Origin: Skeletonema tropicum
Taxonomy: Eukaryota; Bacillariophyta; Thalassiosirophyceae; Thalassiosirales; Thalassiosiraceae
Length of the DNA stretch: 64,000 nucleotides
Assembly: GCA_037178625.1 (NCBI GenBank)
Contig: CM074134.1
Coordinates: forward strand, 1,240,001-1,304,000
Reading direction: 5' to 3'
Within the stretch, counting starts at the first letter, position 1; each line of letters opens with the position of its first letter. The position numbers and the translations under genes were made by a program. Positions 1 through 10,032 of the stretch are shown here, piece after piece. The notes under the pieces are model-generated. The model was not told where the DNA came from. It was given only the letters and a program-made list of their open reading frames with translations, and ran no database searches.

Positions 1-1026
1 GCAAAGAAGAATGCCAAGAAGGCGGATGAGAAGAAAAAGGTCATGTTTGAGAATGACGTTGTCGAAGAGGCTCCAAAGAAACAAAGGAAGAAGGCCGCCA
101 AGAAGGACCGCGTCTTTGTTGACTTTTTTAGTACTGAACCAGATGTAGGTGCCATTTTCCAAAAGAAGAAGACTACAAGGAAAACCAAGAAGACGCCTAA
201 GGATCCCTTCCAAATGGCCAAGACAGAGAAGGACTTCTTGTTGCCCCCCGATGCTAACGTTGATATCACTCAGCTTACCAGACTTTTCTCGCGCCCGAAC
301 GCTGTCGTACGTCGCACCAATGATGCCGACAACAACAAGCCTATTGGGAAGACTGTCGGCTTTTACTGACAGTTGAAGATAATGCGCTTGGTTTTGATGA
401 CAACGAGGATGCTGATTTTGGAGGCAACGATGCTGATGACGGAGGTTTTAACTTTGCGTATGATGATGAAGCAGACGATCGCGAATCTAATGATGTCGAC
501 TACAATACTGACAATTTCGATGAAGTTCGCAAGGTTGAGAAGATTGACATCAATTATGCTCAGGTCGCCAAGAAGGTTGATGTGCGTCGTCTCAAGAAGG
601 ATTTGTGGACTGAACTCGAAGAGAAGACTGCCTGGATTAAAGCCCGAAGAATCCTCTGAAAAGATCGACGAAGAGGAGGAGGAGGAAGACGACGATATGT
701 ACGAAGACCCTCGCCCAAAGAATGGTGAACCACAGTATGTGTCTTTCAAGGAAACTTGTGAGAAATTAGACAATACCCAAGGTCAACATGGTGTGACTGT
801 TTCCTTCTACTTTATTTGCTGCCTCCACCTTGCCAATGAAAAGGGACTTAAATTCGATTCCAATGGCTCACTCGACGACTTTTTGATTTCACTGGATGAT
901 GGATCTGCTCCAACGTTTGGAACGTTTGGTGATGGGTTTACTGAGACTGTCGATAAGTTGAAGTCTCGGGTTAGCAATCGCGACAAGAAGGTGACAAGTT
1001 ACGTTGAGGAGGAGGGAGAGGAGTAA
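1..1026 (+). CDS. CAP-H: Condensin complex subunit CAP-H (barren/Brn1), 5' part missing
   Basis: This is the C-terminal part of the kleisin subunit that bridges the SMC2/SMC4 heads in condensin. The frame is open from base 1, so the gene starts upstream. Seen: a Lys-rich acidic stretch, then DFLLPPDANVD and TRLFSRPN, which match the conserved mid-region block of the barren family, then VDVRRLKKDLW, and finally VSFYFICCLHLANEKGL, the C-terminal winged-helix signature. The conserved parts lie in different frames: frame 1 to about base 360, frame 3 for about 366-640, and frame 1 again from about 643 to the stop at 1026. This is one base lost and then one gained. In an essential gene with intact motifs on both sides, sequencing error is the simplest reading. 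Bases 1027-1294 hold only its 3' flank. Confidence 0.85.
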
Positions 1027-1294
1027 AGAGATGTCCAACTGTTTTGGGTTTTGGAGTAAGGGGGTAGATTCTGCAATGCATAAGTAATGATTGTTTTTGA
1101 ATTCTATTTGTTTATGTAGATAAAATGTTCAGCTACAGTTAGTCGCAGTTGGCCCGTTTAGATTTAGATGGATTCTTCTTTATTAGGTTATCTCTAATAC
1201 ATTCAGCAGCCATTTAAGTACATTTCTGCTGTCATGCAGCCTACAATTATTTGCTACTCTTATCATATACATACACCCGTATTCCAAAACACAA

Positions 1295-2381
1295 TTACAA
1301 CAATATAATGGCCAACGCGGCACCCAAGCTAGAAACAGAAGTAGTAGCCACTGCCGCCACAATTATATTCTGCCTATTCTTCTTGTTTCTCTGCTCTTTC
1401 TCAAAGTTTTCGTTGTCAATTTCCAACGTCTCTGGGGGGCCTTGATCGACCAGTGTGGTGTTCATTGAAGTATCCACATCTACACATTCCTCTATTACAG
1501 TTGCTGTTTCACTTTGGTCGTGACTTCTATGTTTGTTTTTCCATAGTGTGTTCCATTCAAACTTTAGCTTTTGAGTATTAGACTTCAGGTCGTGGTTTAG
1601 GACCTTCGAAATTCTTTGCTCCTCTGTCAACTTCTATATTGGTTAAAGCCAACCTCTTGAGCACAAGCTCATCACATCGATTTGGTGGCAAACAAGATAT
1701 TTTCTTGTCCACATCGATTCTTCTAGCAGTAGCTGTCGGGGTATGATGCATCGACGAAGGCCACCAACTACGCCCTCCCGAAATACGTAATTGAAACACT
1801 CTCGCCTTTCGTGCTGCATCTCTCATGCGCTCTACAAAATTTTGGTTGTTATTCTCATTATCACCGCGTCGACCAACTCCTCGTCTGCGCCGCCATCGTC
1901 TGGTTGGTCTTTTACGGAATTCTTCTTCGTTGGTATGTGAATAGCGGGGACTTAGGCTGTTCAAACGACGTGATTCTGATTTGACGAAGCAGCGTGAGCG
2001 GAGAAGCCATAATTCTTCCTCGACAGTTTGACGACTTGGCCTGCAGCTGCTGACGGTGGGTGATGATGAGGATGTTGCCACTGCCATCGTAAATACTTCG
2101 CCACCTTGATTTACTGTTGCTTGCTGTGGTGATGTGGACGTTATTACTTCGTAGTTTGTATGAAGACGCCGAGGTAGGTCGCGACACCATCGTGGATGCC
2201 AGAAAAATCTCATGTGTGTGTGTGAGAGGAGGAGTTGGAGAACAATTGACATACTAATTCCAACATTTATAGACATTCGTGAAAGACAAATTGAAGAGGC
2301 ACACACAAATCTGTCTGTCACATCATCAAAATTCTTAAGGGGAAGAAAGGTGAAAGATTGGAGTGATGATACATCGATCAT
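1295..2381 (-). CDS. Unidentified basic protein with a C-terminal membrane anchor (frameshifted)
   Basis: I do not recognise a family. On the minus strand an open frame runs from 2381 to 1578. It is Ser/Arg-rich, with an Arg cluster (TRRWRRRRGVGRRG) and a segment ending ALTNIEV near 1640. At that point a second frame takes over (TEEQRISKVLNHDLKSN onward) and runs to a stop at 1295. The last 23 or so residues (IIVAAVATTSVSSLGAALAIILL region) form one hydrophobic helix at the extreme C-terminus, which suggests a tail-anchored membrane protein. The junction at about 1625-1640 looks like a single-base frameshift, because both halves have protein-like composition and meet without a gap. The start codon is uncertain; an internal Met near 2094 (MAVATSSSSP) is equally possible. 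Confidence 0.4.
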
Positions 2382-2444
2382 ACATACATACTACTTCTAT
2401 TAACGAAATACAACCTGCCTGAAGTAATAGATACAATTAAAATA

Positions 2445-2756
2445 ATGGGGTGCTGCTGTTCCAAACGTAGTAAATTCGAGGGGGAAGGACACCGCCTTGG
2501 CACCGCCGACGAAGCCGCCGCCTCCAAAAACAACAACACCACTCATACTCCACAACAACAATTTCAACCATACAAGGATAAACTTTTGACCGATGACGAT
2601 CGAGCAAGAATACGAGAGGAGCGTTTGGCTGCGGCGGAAGCACGATTATCGAAAGATGTCAAGAAGGAAATGACGACTAAAAAGAAGAAGCCTAGTTCGG
2701 ATGAACCGTTGAGAGGGCCGAATTCACAAAATACGATGAGATGGACTGCTGGCTGA
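2445..2756 (+). CDS. Small VCP/p97-interacting protein (SVIP)-like
   Basis: A 103-residue protein with three SVIP features. The N-terminus MGCCCSK carries Gly2 for N-myristoylation plus adjacent cysteines for palmitoylation, so it is probably membrane-attached. Residues 57-67 (REERLAAAEAR) fit the VCP-interacting motif R-x5-A-A-x2-R exactly. The C-terminus MRWTAG resembles the LRWT ending of animal SVIP. The middle is Asn/Gln-rich and disordered. SVIP binds the N-domain of the AAA ATPase p97 and restrains ER-associated degradation; that role is inferred here from the motif. It is a single exon with no obvious frameshift. The length is a little above the roughly 77 residues of the human protein because of the N-terminal linker. 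Confidence 0.7.
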   Translation: MGCCCSKRSKFEGEGHRLGTADEAAASKNNNTTHTPQQQFQPYKDKLLTDDDRARIREERLAAAEARLSKDVKKEMTTKKKKPSSDEPLRGPNSQNTMRWTAG

Positions 2757-2906
2757 TAACAATATCACTAGAGAGCGAGGTGTATGTGTAATATTTTTGA
2801 CGTATGATTTTGTGTACAGCTTAGAGAGAAGAAGTAAAAGGAATTAAATCCAATGCAATATATAAGTGAATGGATGTTAAGTGTTAATGTTTGATACCGT
2901 GCACAC

Positions 2907-3530
2907 CTACGATGACAAATAATAAATAATTGGCTTGGTCCAAACAATGAAGTTGACAGCACACAACTTGATAATCTCCATTGCAAGGAGAAAAACAATA
3001 ACGGCAGCCATACAGTAATTCCACTTCCAGGGGGCGCTGAATTGAAATTCCTTAGCGTCAAATTGACTCCAGCCAAAGTAGTAAAGAATTGCGTCTTCCA
3101 GGAGACGAAACGTGAAAGAGGGAGGGAGAGCAAATTAATTGTTGGATGATAATCCCAGCAAGACAATTGTCCCGGCAAATATTGACATGTACAACTACTC
3201 ACAATGATATACCCTTCTCAATGACATCCTGGATAAAATACTCTTCAAACCGAGTTTTGGACCTTTGATGAGAAGCTTTCGTGTTAGACATGACGCAATT
3301 TCACGATGTTCCTTTTCTGTGTAGGCATCTAGTTTGTTTGAATGTGGCTGGGACACCTTCCGAGGAGGGTTCAATATGACCAATCGTGTCAATGAAACAT
3401 TTTCCAACTTGGCGTTCACTATTTTCGAGGTTTGCTATGACTGCGCTGAACTGATCGAAGCAGACTGGAGTCTCTTGCAAGTCATTGCCAATCAATTCCT
3501 TCGTTGAAGGAGCGATCCAATAAAGTTGAG
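2907..3530 (-). CDS. Unidentified gene with a C-terminal transmembrane exon (partial, frameshifted)
   Basis: Two minus-strand coding blocks fit together. The upstream block (about 3530 to 3203) reads through IGNDLQETPVCFDQFSAVIA and FIDTIGHIEP in one frame, then continues as NKLDAYTEKEHREIASC in another, so a frameshift lies near 3380. It ends at a GTGAGT donor at 3202. A 108-bp intron (3095-3202) leads to a last exon, 3094-2907, which reads AILYYFGWSQFDAKEF, then a hydrophobic helix (MAAVIVFLLAMEIIKLCAV) and ends LSS-stop. Splicing keeps phase across the junction. The helix suggests a membrane protein with a short tail. I cannot name the family and could not place the true start, which may lie upstream of 3530. 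Confidence 0.4.
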
Positions 3531-3950
3531 AAGGGAAGGGTAGCAGGCTCTCAAAGCAAAGGCCGCTAGAGCTCCATTCAATTCAACTCAAACTATCTGA
3601 AATAATCTATCTCAGATCTTCAGATCTCACAGCATCATTCAACTTGCATTCAGACAAGCAAGTCTCATCAAAATGAAGATCTTTCAACCACCAAACGTAT
3701 TCCCTTGATCAAACCCAAGTCTCCTATCGTATGGATTTCTAATGATCACGTCCGTGCATAGTTTGACGGGGTAAGAATACCTAATCAGCCTATTACTTTG
3801 AGAATATCTACTTTATCCTCATCCAATTGGACATTATGTGCAGTATAATGATTTCACTAACTATGTATATAAATTAGGTATTGTATAGAACACGACGTGC
3901 TCAACATAGACTTTATGCATATCAATTCTTCCTTTCTTCACAATCAACCC
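3531..3950. other. Intergenic stretch, no gene seen
   Basis: AT-rich spacer between two minus-strand genes. It contains two nearby AGATCT palindromes (about 3616-3632). No open frame here has protein-like composition. Confidence 0.5.
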
Positions 3951-6290
3951 TCAAGGCCGACCAGGAGTCCCCCCAATACTCTTCCGAGTAACACTCCTGA
4001 ACAAATCTTTTGGATCATCAAATTGACTAAACCCAATCATCTTGTGGTCCTCGTTATACTTGGTAAATGCCTCCTTGCGCAATTTATCTGATTCTTCCAT
4101 GGCAGATGAGACACTTGACAACATCCAATTGAGACGATTCATAGCCATTGTGACATCTTCGACCATTGTCGTGGCAGTGTGTTCCAATGGAGTATTGCGA
4201 ACTTGATCTTCCAAGGCAGCGGTGGATGACGGAACAATGGGATCCAGCTCAATCCTTTCGTCGCTAGGAGGCGCCGCACTCATAGCATCAAGCTCCTTCT
4301 CCAATTGCATCCATTTACGTTCTTCCCTCTTCAACTTTTGAATTTCGTTATCCAATTTTGCAACCTCCGTCCACATGGCTTTGTTACGAGGGTGATTTAT
4401 TTTCATTTCACGCTTGGCAGATTCAAATCGCGCCTGTCGTGCTTTGGCACGCTCTTTCTTACGTTGACGCTTGGCTTGTCTTTCATCAGCCTTGCGTTGT
4501 TCCACTTGTGCCAAATGACGTTCCATACGAGATTTCGCACGACGTTGTTCCCGTTGACGCCAGGAAGCACCTGCTTCTTTCATTGCCTCGCCAATGCATC
4601 GATTGACAAGTTTACGACAAGCCTCGATAACTTCCACGACATCCTTTCCTTGATGATCGGGCATCCCATCCTTGGCATACCCTTGCGCTTTTGCCTGCTT
4701 CTCTTTCAGCGCAGAACTAGTTTCGGTAAGGATGGAGGGTAGAATTACCTCCTGCAACGACAATAGATTTGTACCGGCACGGTTAAGCTGGTACTGATGA
4801 GAGGGATCACCCATCGATACAGCCTGATTATGAGCCATTAGTAGAGTTGCTGCGCTTGGCAATGGAATGGACTCGGGAAATACAAACTCATTCTTGTACT
4901 CCTGCACCTGTTGTTGCTGTTGCTGCTGACGATGTTTGGTATCTCCACCCTGAGACGATGGAGAAGTAGTCGTCTCAAACCGACGCAAGAGACCACGATC
5001 ACTTCCTCTACTAATACTCTTGTTATCCTCGACATCAGCAGAAGCTTCCTTTTCCACCTCCTCAGGCTCCATATAATTTGCAGTAGGCACACTAGCACGG
5101 AAGCGCTTCACCAAACGACGTTGACTGTTTGGCGTTGGAATGGGCGATCGTATCGTTTTTGCCGCTCCATCATCAGAGGACTCAGTGCTCATTGCGACGG
5201 AATCTCCAGCAGAAGCAGCTGTGCTAGTCGCCTTGACAACAGGTGAGAATCCAATACTCTTACGTGTCGATGCCAAGCTTGGAATCGAGAGTGATTTACG
5301 TCCTCCTCCACCGTTGTACCCACCACTGCTCTTGGCACCAACACTAATCTTCTTTTGAGTAGGAGACGTCAACTGCTGTTGCTGTTGCTTCACACTCACA
5401 GACGGAGAAGCCTCCTTCAATGAATAAGTACCAATGGGCGACTTCATAGGAGACCTCTTCCTCTGCTGGTGCTGTTGTTGACGATTGGGTGAAATATCTC
5501 CAAGTGGAGAACGTGTCGGAGAAGACGAACGCAATGGCGATCTCATCCTCGAAGGAGAACGGGAACACCCCCGTCGTCTCGGTGACAAACTCCTCGAAGC
5601 CCTCCTCGAAGCATCCGCAAAGGAATTATCCAAACTACCTCGAATTGGACTCCATGTATCCTTCAACATGGACACATCCATACTCTCGTCAAATCCATTG
5701 GAAGAAGAGGAGGAGGAAATGTGCGAAATGTTCAATGGGTTGGTAGAACGTCGTCTTCCTCTGCTAATGGCGGATACGTGGCTTTCACCTCGGTCACGGC
5801 CACGCGAAGAAGCAGCAGCAGCGGCAGCAGCACTAAACTGATGAGTGGATCGTCTACTCGAAACATTAATCAATTGTCCCATCAATGGAGTTTCCATGGA
5901 TGATTTTCTACCGGTAACATTTGATTTACGTCCCGTGTTGAGATGACCAATGTCTTCCATGGCCTCTTCCTCATCGTGATCATCATCTTCACCTTCTTCA
6001 TCACCGGCGCCGCCAATGGTGGTCCAATTGGATAAGGAATTGCGTCCCAGCATGAATCCCATGCTCTGCCGTCCCCTAAACTTGTTGTTGTTCGTGGGGG
6101 AAGATTCGTCACTTTCAATAGATAAATCGTATCCCGATTCATCCATACCGCCATTACTTTTATCGCCGCTGCTACTATTGTTGTTTACCAATTCTTCGTA
6201 GGTTTGTCCTCCTGTGTCGACATGACTGCTGTTGGCGGAGGAGGCTCCGAGTGAGGCATGATTTCGGAGGGCCATTGTTCCAGTATTCAT
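3951..6290 (-). CDS. Ser/Pro-rich protein with C-terminal basic coiled coil, function unknown
   Basis: One uninterrupted 779-residue frame. Residues about 225-290 hold many S/T-P sites in basic context (for example SPRRRGCSRSPSRMRSPLRS), typical substrates for cyclin-dependent or other proline-directed kinases. Short RKS(L/I) motifs follow near residue 330 (RKSLSIPSLASTRKSIGFSP). A poly-Gln patch lies near residue 460. Residues about 575-690 are a long, highly basic helix (RMERHLAQVEQRKADERQAK and following) likely to form a coiled coil. The C-terminal 90 residues are more globular (MAMNRLNWMLSSVSSAMEES). The layout recalls mitotic, kinetochore or spindle linker proteins, but I see no diagnostic domain and give no name. 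The start is the first ATG of the frame; the next gene, PCNA, is divergent. Confidence 0.75.
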   Translation of the reverse strand: MNTGTMALRNHASLGASSANSSHVDTGGQTYEELVNNNSSSGDKSNGGMDESGYDLSIESDESSPTNNNKFRGRQSMGFMLGRNSLSNWTTIGGAGDEEGEDDDHDEEEAMEDIGHLNTGRKSNVTGRKSSMETPLMGQLINVSSRRSTHQFSAAAAAAASSRGRDRGESHVSAISRGRRRSTNPLNISHISSSSSSNGFDESMDVSMLKDTWSPIRGSLDNSFADASRRASRSLSPRRRGCSRSPSRMRSPLRSSSPTRSPLGDISPNRQQQHQQRKRSPMKSPIGTYSLKEASPSVSVKQQQQQLTSPTQKKISVGAKSSGGYNGGGGRKSLSIPSLASTRKSIGFSPVVKATSTAASAGDSVAMSTESSDDGAAKTIRSPIPTPNSQRRLVKRFRASVPTANYMEPEEVEKEASADVEDNKSISRGSDRGLLRRFETTTSPSSQGGDTKHRQQQQQQQVQEYKNEFVFPESIPLPSAATLLMAHNQAVSMGDPSHQYQLNRAGTNLLSLQEVILPSILTETSSALKEKQAKAQGYAKDGMPDHQGKDVVEVIEACRKLVNRCIGEAMKEAGASWRQREQRRAKSRMERHLAQVEQRKADERQAKRQRKKERAKARQARFESAKREMKINHPRNKAMWTEVAKLDNEIQKLKREERKWMQLEKELDAMSAAPPSDERIELDPIVPSSTAALEDQVRNTPLEHTATTMVEDVTMAMNRLNWMLSSVSSAMEESDKLRKEAFTKYNEDHKMIGFSQFDDPKDLFRSVTRKSIGGTPGRP

Positions 6291-6629
6291 CGTTTTTTGG
6301 CCGTTATTTTTGGAATTTTTATGAAATCAAGTGAACCAAGAAGATAATGAATTTCCTTGCCAAAAGCAGTTAGCAGTCGTTTTTATCGCCCCAGGGCTGG
6401 CTTGGTTGTGATTCTATAGTACGGCAACACAATATCACGGCATAATCATGCTTTCATGATGCAACCGAGCAAAAATCATATCGCCGAAAACCGGAATCGA
6501 CTGCTCAAAAATATGGCGCGGGGGAAGAGGGGAAACCCGATAATTTTGGCGCGGCGATCACTGTCACAAATTTCGAACTCCACTTTTCGCTTCATAAAAT
6601 CTTCACCTACACCCACATCTCTATCCACC

Positions 6630-8085
6630 ATGTTCGAAGCACGCCTCACCCAAGGAAAAGTATTCAAACAACTCATCGAGGCCCTCAAAGACCTCGTCCA
6701 AGAAGCCAACATCGACTGCTCCGACGATGAAATCTCCATCCAAGCAATGGACAACTCACACGTCTCCCTGGTCGCCGTGTCATTGCGCTCTGGCGGCTTT
6801 GACCACTTTCGATGCGATCGTCCCATCAGTTTGGGGTTCAATGCGGCCAATATGGGCAAGATTTTGAAGTGTGCGGGAAATGATGATATTATTACGCTCA
6901 AGGCGGAGGATGATGGGGATGCGTTGACGATGATGTTTGAGAGTCCGAATGGGGATCGCATTGCTGACTTTGGTGAGTTTTGGGGGTTTGAATTTACATA
7001 TCTTGTGTGTAGTGTCAATGTATGTTGTGTCATTGGGCAGCGAGAAGTGTTGGATAATTGCGTCAATGCTCAATGGCAGCGGTGCGATGAAAGTAGAAGG
7101 AGTGGTTACTGCAATTGGGCGCCGTAGGTGCATCAGAGACGACCGGGTGTCATTGGCCGACTTGGTTCATGTCATGTGGTATTTTATGGTGCACCTGGCT
7201 AATACAACTTCATGACATCAATGCAACGTCTGATAATATCCATTCGATTGATTCACTGGAACACGATCGATGCTGCTGGGCATGGGAGGGTTGTTGCAGA
7301 GGCTATTGAAAATACATGACATGTGCACAATATTATTATCATGACATGTGATGTAATTTCGGCCACACTACCTGTACCACCAATTATCCGACGCTGACAA
7401 TGCATTGACGATGTCAAAGTGGATCAGAGAGTAAAGCATGAATCAAACAATACTGTGCTGCACGCTACAGGAGGAGCAGAGATGACACGAATGCAGCTGC
7501 CAATTGACATGCGTCACTACACACAACAAATACACATACTTTTGTCAAAAATCAATGTTCTCACCACGTATTTTTCAACTCTCTCTCTCTCTTTTGTTTC
7601 ACCGATTCACTAAACAACTCAAATATACAAACAACAGAACTGAAACTCATGGACATAGACAGTGAACAACTCGGAATCCCAGAAACTGATTACAAATGCA
7701 CTATCCAGATGCCCTCAGGCGAATTCCAACGTATTATCCGTGACATGCAAGTTCTCGGAGACACAGCCACCATCTCCTGTACAAAGGAAGGTGTTCGGTT
7801 CTCAGTATCAGGAGATCTTGGTACAGGAAATGTCCTCGTTCGTCAAAACAGCTCTCATTCTCATGAGAAGGAGGAGGAACGTGTTATGATTGAAATGCAA
7901 GAACCTGTGGAATTGACCTTTGCGTTGAGGTACCTCAACTTCTTTACCAAGGCTACTAGTTTGGGAGGTACAGTGATTTTGTCAATGAGTCCTGAAGGTG
8001 CCTGTGGTGGTGGAGTATCCCATCGGGGAGACTGGATACATTAAATACTTATTTGGCACCCAAGATTGATGAGGATGAAGAGTAA
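6630..8085 (+). CDS. PCNA: Proliferating cell nuclear antigen (DNA sliding clamp)
   Basis: PCNA is the homotrimeric ring that tethers replicative polymerases and many repair factors. Exon 1 (6630-6972) begins MFEARLTQG and contains [21 protein letters not shown], the family's signature region. A 665-bp intron (6973-7637, GTGAGT...CAG) follows. Exon 2 resumes [16 protein letters not shown], the interdomain connector that binds PIP-box partners, then the [11 protein letters not shown] and [15 protein letters not shown] blocks. Near the end, coding shifts frame twice: the SMSPEG frame passes to [17 protein letters not shown] at about 7998, and that to [15 protein letters not shown] at about 8049. 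The second restores the canonical C-terminus, so one base lost and one gained are probably assembly errors. An upstream in-frame ATG at 6456 would add a non-conserved extension; I start at MFEARL, as all eukaryotic PCNAs do. Confidence 0.95.
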
Positions 8086-8476
8086 ATGATTGAGTGGGGA
8101 CACACCGAGGGTGTGTGACAAGAATAATGAAAATATATTATATGTTGGAATGATTGAGAGGGCGTTACTTGTGTTTCGGATGATCATGGTTTGATATGCA
8201 CGAAGCCATCATCACCCAGTATTCTCTTTCTTAGTCTAAATTTCATACTTAGCTTTTTAATGACTGTTAAATTGACCGCATCTGCGTTGGTCTTGGGTAC
8301 CTATTTATTCTACTTCTTGGGCATCTTTAGCTTGTTGCTAGCCTAATATGTACAGCCAATTCACGAATAATGATCCCGACGTGTGCTGTCGCACTGCCTG
8401 GCTAATTTTTCTGCTTGAACAATAGCTTCACTATTACACAGGAGAAAACAATACATCACAAACAGTAAGGAGCATC

Positions 8477-9221
8477 TCACCCAGAAAGTATAGTCGACAA
8501 TATAATCATCCAAAAGAATGAAATGCAAGCCACAAATGATACCCTGAAGTGTTCTGGTATGATACTGAACGTAATGCACTGAACTGGTACAAAGATCATC
8601 CAGTTTTTGAACACCACGCCCTTGTTCACCACATCGTCTACATATTTCGCCAGCGACTCGGACAAATGTGTTGCCAATCAAGCATCCTTTGATCACATAT
8701 GCTGTCGGGATGGTCATTAAAGGGCATATGATTCCCGTGTCAGCCACAACTTTACTAGCCACAGTCTTCACATCCGTTCCAGACCCTAACAAAGGCAGCA
8801 TATGATTGTAGATGAATTCTAGTACCATCCCTTGGTAAAAGCCTCCATACAAGATAAAGACAAGACTTCGTTTCCAATCAATATTGAATCTGTGCTTTCC
8901 ATCCAGCTTGGTTGAGAGTTCTCCACCTCTTGCTGCCCTGTTCATCATATGATGAAATGGATTACCTTGAAGCTGTTGCATCCTTCGATCTTCCTCCTTG
9001 CGATGTTCTTTTTTCGATGCAATGAACTGAGCGACCATGTCGGCAGAACATCCCTTGATAGAACACGTTATGAAGGCACCTGTGAATGGATTTTCTCTAT
9101 AAAAGGTGCTGATTGCAGATCCGATGTTGACTGGGAGGAATGCATTAGCTTGACATGATGGTGTTGTTGAAGAGAAGATTGTGAGTACAGCAGTAGTTGC
9201 TGCAACTTTCCAGCCTACCAT
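8477..9221 (-). CDS. Mpv17/PMP22-family membrane protein (one frameshift)
   Basis: Small multi-helix proteins of the Mpv17/PMP22/Sym1 family sit in peroxisomal, mitochondrial or plastid membranes. Seen: an N-terminal hydrophobic leader (residues 1-25), a CSADMVAQF segment matching the conserved GD-x-AQ region, WKRSLVFILYGGFYQG matching the W-x-R-x2-R-x2-GF-x2 block, and then IKGCLIG. There the frame changes at about 8685. The alternative frame carries the diagnostic C-terminus (NWMIFVPVQCITFSIIPEHF, then RVSFVACISFFWMIILS) and stops at 8477. The first frame would run on to 8361 without family similarity, so I take 8477 as the true end. The leader lacks a clear A-F plastid junction, so the compartment is uncertain. 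Confidence 0.75.
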
Positions 9222-9828
9222 ATTGAAGTGTGCAAGGAGGTTAAAAGTAGAGAAGATACTATGTACTATGGTGTTAAAGAGCTGGATGAGCTGTGAGCTG
9301 CGTCTTCAGATGTTAACAGACCAATATAGAAGGTAGAAGTATGATGGTGACGCAGCAAGGCAGATACTACTTACAGGTCATTCGACTGAATCTCACATCA
9401 GATTTATGAATCTATCACTGCATCAACAACAGCAGAGGCCGGCAGATTGCACAACAGATGTTCTGCCAAGATACGCAGCCGAATCAATTTTGAGCTGAGA
9501 ATCTGAATGAACGTATTCCCTTGGCTGAACGGAAGGAGACGTGTCTCAGAAAATCCTAGGAGTACTATTCTTGCGAAGCTGTCGCTACGACATAGGTTTT
9601 CGGGCTGATCCACTTTCTCGTCCCAAAATTCAAAATGAAAATGATGAGGAATTGTAACGGACAAAAGTTGTAGTACAGCCCCGCCCAATCAGCCTCATTA
9701 TGTAGCTTGCTTGATTGAATTGATTGTTGGCATTTTTGAAAGTCTCATATAAAATCCGCTGATGCTGATGAGCAGAAATGCAACGATCTTCTTTTCATCA
9801 CAAGTAATCTCTGCATAGATAACAATAG
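9222..9828. other. Intergenic region between divergent genes
   Basis: It lies between the minus-strand Mpv17-like gene and the plus-strand Cys-His/MORN gene and probably carries both promoters. A minus-strand open frame at 9404-9688 has no recognisable feature and I do not support it as a gene. Confidence 0.4.
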
Positions 9829-9884
9829 CACCAGACATGTGTCCAAAACGTAAAACACTCATCGTCGTCCTCCTCTCGCGGCAG

Positions 9885-9952
9885 ACCAGTCTCAGCGGAG
9901 GTAAGGTCCGCAAGGGGCACCAGTCTCAGCGGAGGTAAGGTCCGCAAGGGGC
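9885..9952 (+). repeat. Perfect 34-bp tandem duplication
   Basis: The unit starting ACCAGTCTCAGCGGAGGTAA occurs at 9885-9918 and again, identically, at 9919-9952. Because 34 is not a multiple of three, the two copies are read in different frames. The second copy encodes TSLSGGKV, which matches TSLSGGKV in the paralogue near 54.75 kb. The first copy is therefore the extra one. Each copy contains GGAG|GTAAGG, a good splice-donor-like sequence. Confidence 0.9.
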
Positions 9953-10032
9953 ATGCCCTCCATGGAACGAGGAGTGTTCCAGGCGATGAAAAGTCTCGTG
10001 CCCGATCAAGGTCTCGTACTCGCAAGGAAAAG

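Noticed and set aside
363..773. 136-residue minus-strand frame with Ser run
   Set aside because: Antisense shadow of the acidic (GAC/GAA/GAG) part of CAP-H.
6476..7066. 196-residue minus-strand frame
   Set aside because: Antisense to PCNA exon 1.
9404..9688. 94-residue minus-strand frame
   Set aside because: No start context, domain or composition that supports a gene.
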